Source of the DNA: Dermatemys mawii
Taxonomy: Eukaryota; Chordata; Testudines; Dermatemydidae
Assembly (NCBI GenBank): GCA_007922305.1
Contig: ML677373.1
Location: forward strand, 12,760,127 to 12,824,126
Direction: 5' to 3'
DNA length: 64,000 nt
This document shows positions 63,922-64,000 of this stretch, one piece after another. The notes beneath the pieces were generated by a model. That model saw only the letters and a list, made by a program, of their open reading frames with translations, searched no databases and had not been told where the DNA came from. Numbering within the stretch: position 1 is the stretch's first letter; the number at the start of each line of letters is the position of its first letter. The position numbers and the translations under genes were made by a program.

Positions 63922-64000
63922 TACTACCACTCAAGATAGGAAGGACCTTGAATCTGGGGTTAGAATGAGGCACCCACACGTCAACAAACCAATGGTCATG

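Noticed and set aside
1..64000. CRISPR arrays, bacterial operons, toxin or phage-defence genes, endogenous retroviruses
   Set aside because: No direct-repeat/spacer pattern, Shine-Dalgarno-linked gene clusters, LTR pairs or retroviral gag/pol/env motifs were seen; the split genes and repeats are vertebrate.

Overview
The window is vertebrate nuclear DNA, most likely from a turtle. The genes are split by GT-AG introns, and the repeats are CR1 LINEs, MIR/CORE-type SINEs, hAT, Harbinger and Tigger-like DNA transposons and one degraded L1. A tRNA-derived SINE at 49393-49582, with a CR1-like tail, resembles the tRNA-Lys SINE family of cryptodiran turtles. There is no bacterial operon, CRISPR array or rRNA.

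Two genes converge tail to tail. On the + strand, 1-4820 is the second half of CASKIN2 (two SAM domains, a proline-rich region in one long exon, and the C-terminal domain), with a 3' UTR to about 6240 or 7275. On the - strand, 48322 down to 10735 holds 30 coding exons of TMEM94, a divergent P-type-ATPase-like protein of the endoplasmic reticulum, with a 3' UTR ending near 8190. The joined TMEM94 exons give 4065 bases, exactly 1355 codons with the stop and no frame break. Only a few N-terminal residues and the promoter are missing. CASKIN2 and TMEM94 are also convergent neighbours on human 17q25.1, so synteny supports both names.

From 48.3 kb to 64 kb I see no certain exon. This is probably the first TMEM94 intron plus upstream DNA and it is full of mobile elements: a hAT MITE, the turtle SINE, an L1 (ORF1 and ORF2 remains) broken by a hAT insertion, two Tigger/pogo-like elements, a Harbinger element carrying a broken transposase and part of its second ORF, and a 102-bp MITE with perfect target-site duplications.

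The points most worth a second look are four identical 40-bp repeats in a TMEM94 intron, each matching the ZNF143/THAP11-type motif ACTAYRNNNCCCR; a Harbinger MITE with seven AGCGCT palindromes; the degenerate but recognisable P-type ATPase motifs of TMEM94; and a long CASKIN2 proline-rich exon. I found no convincing undescribed gene system.
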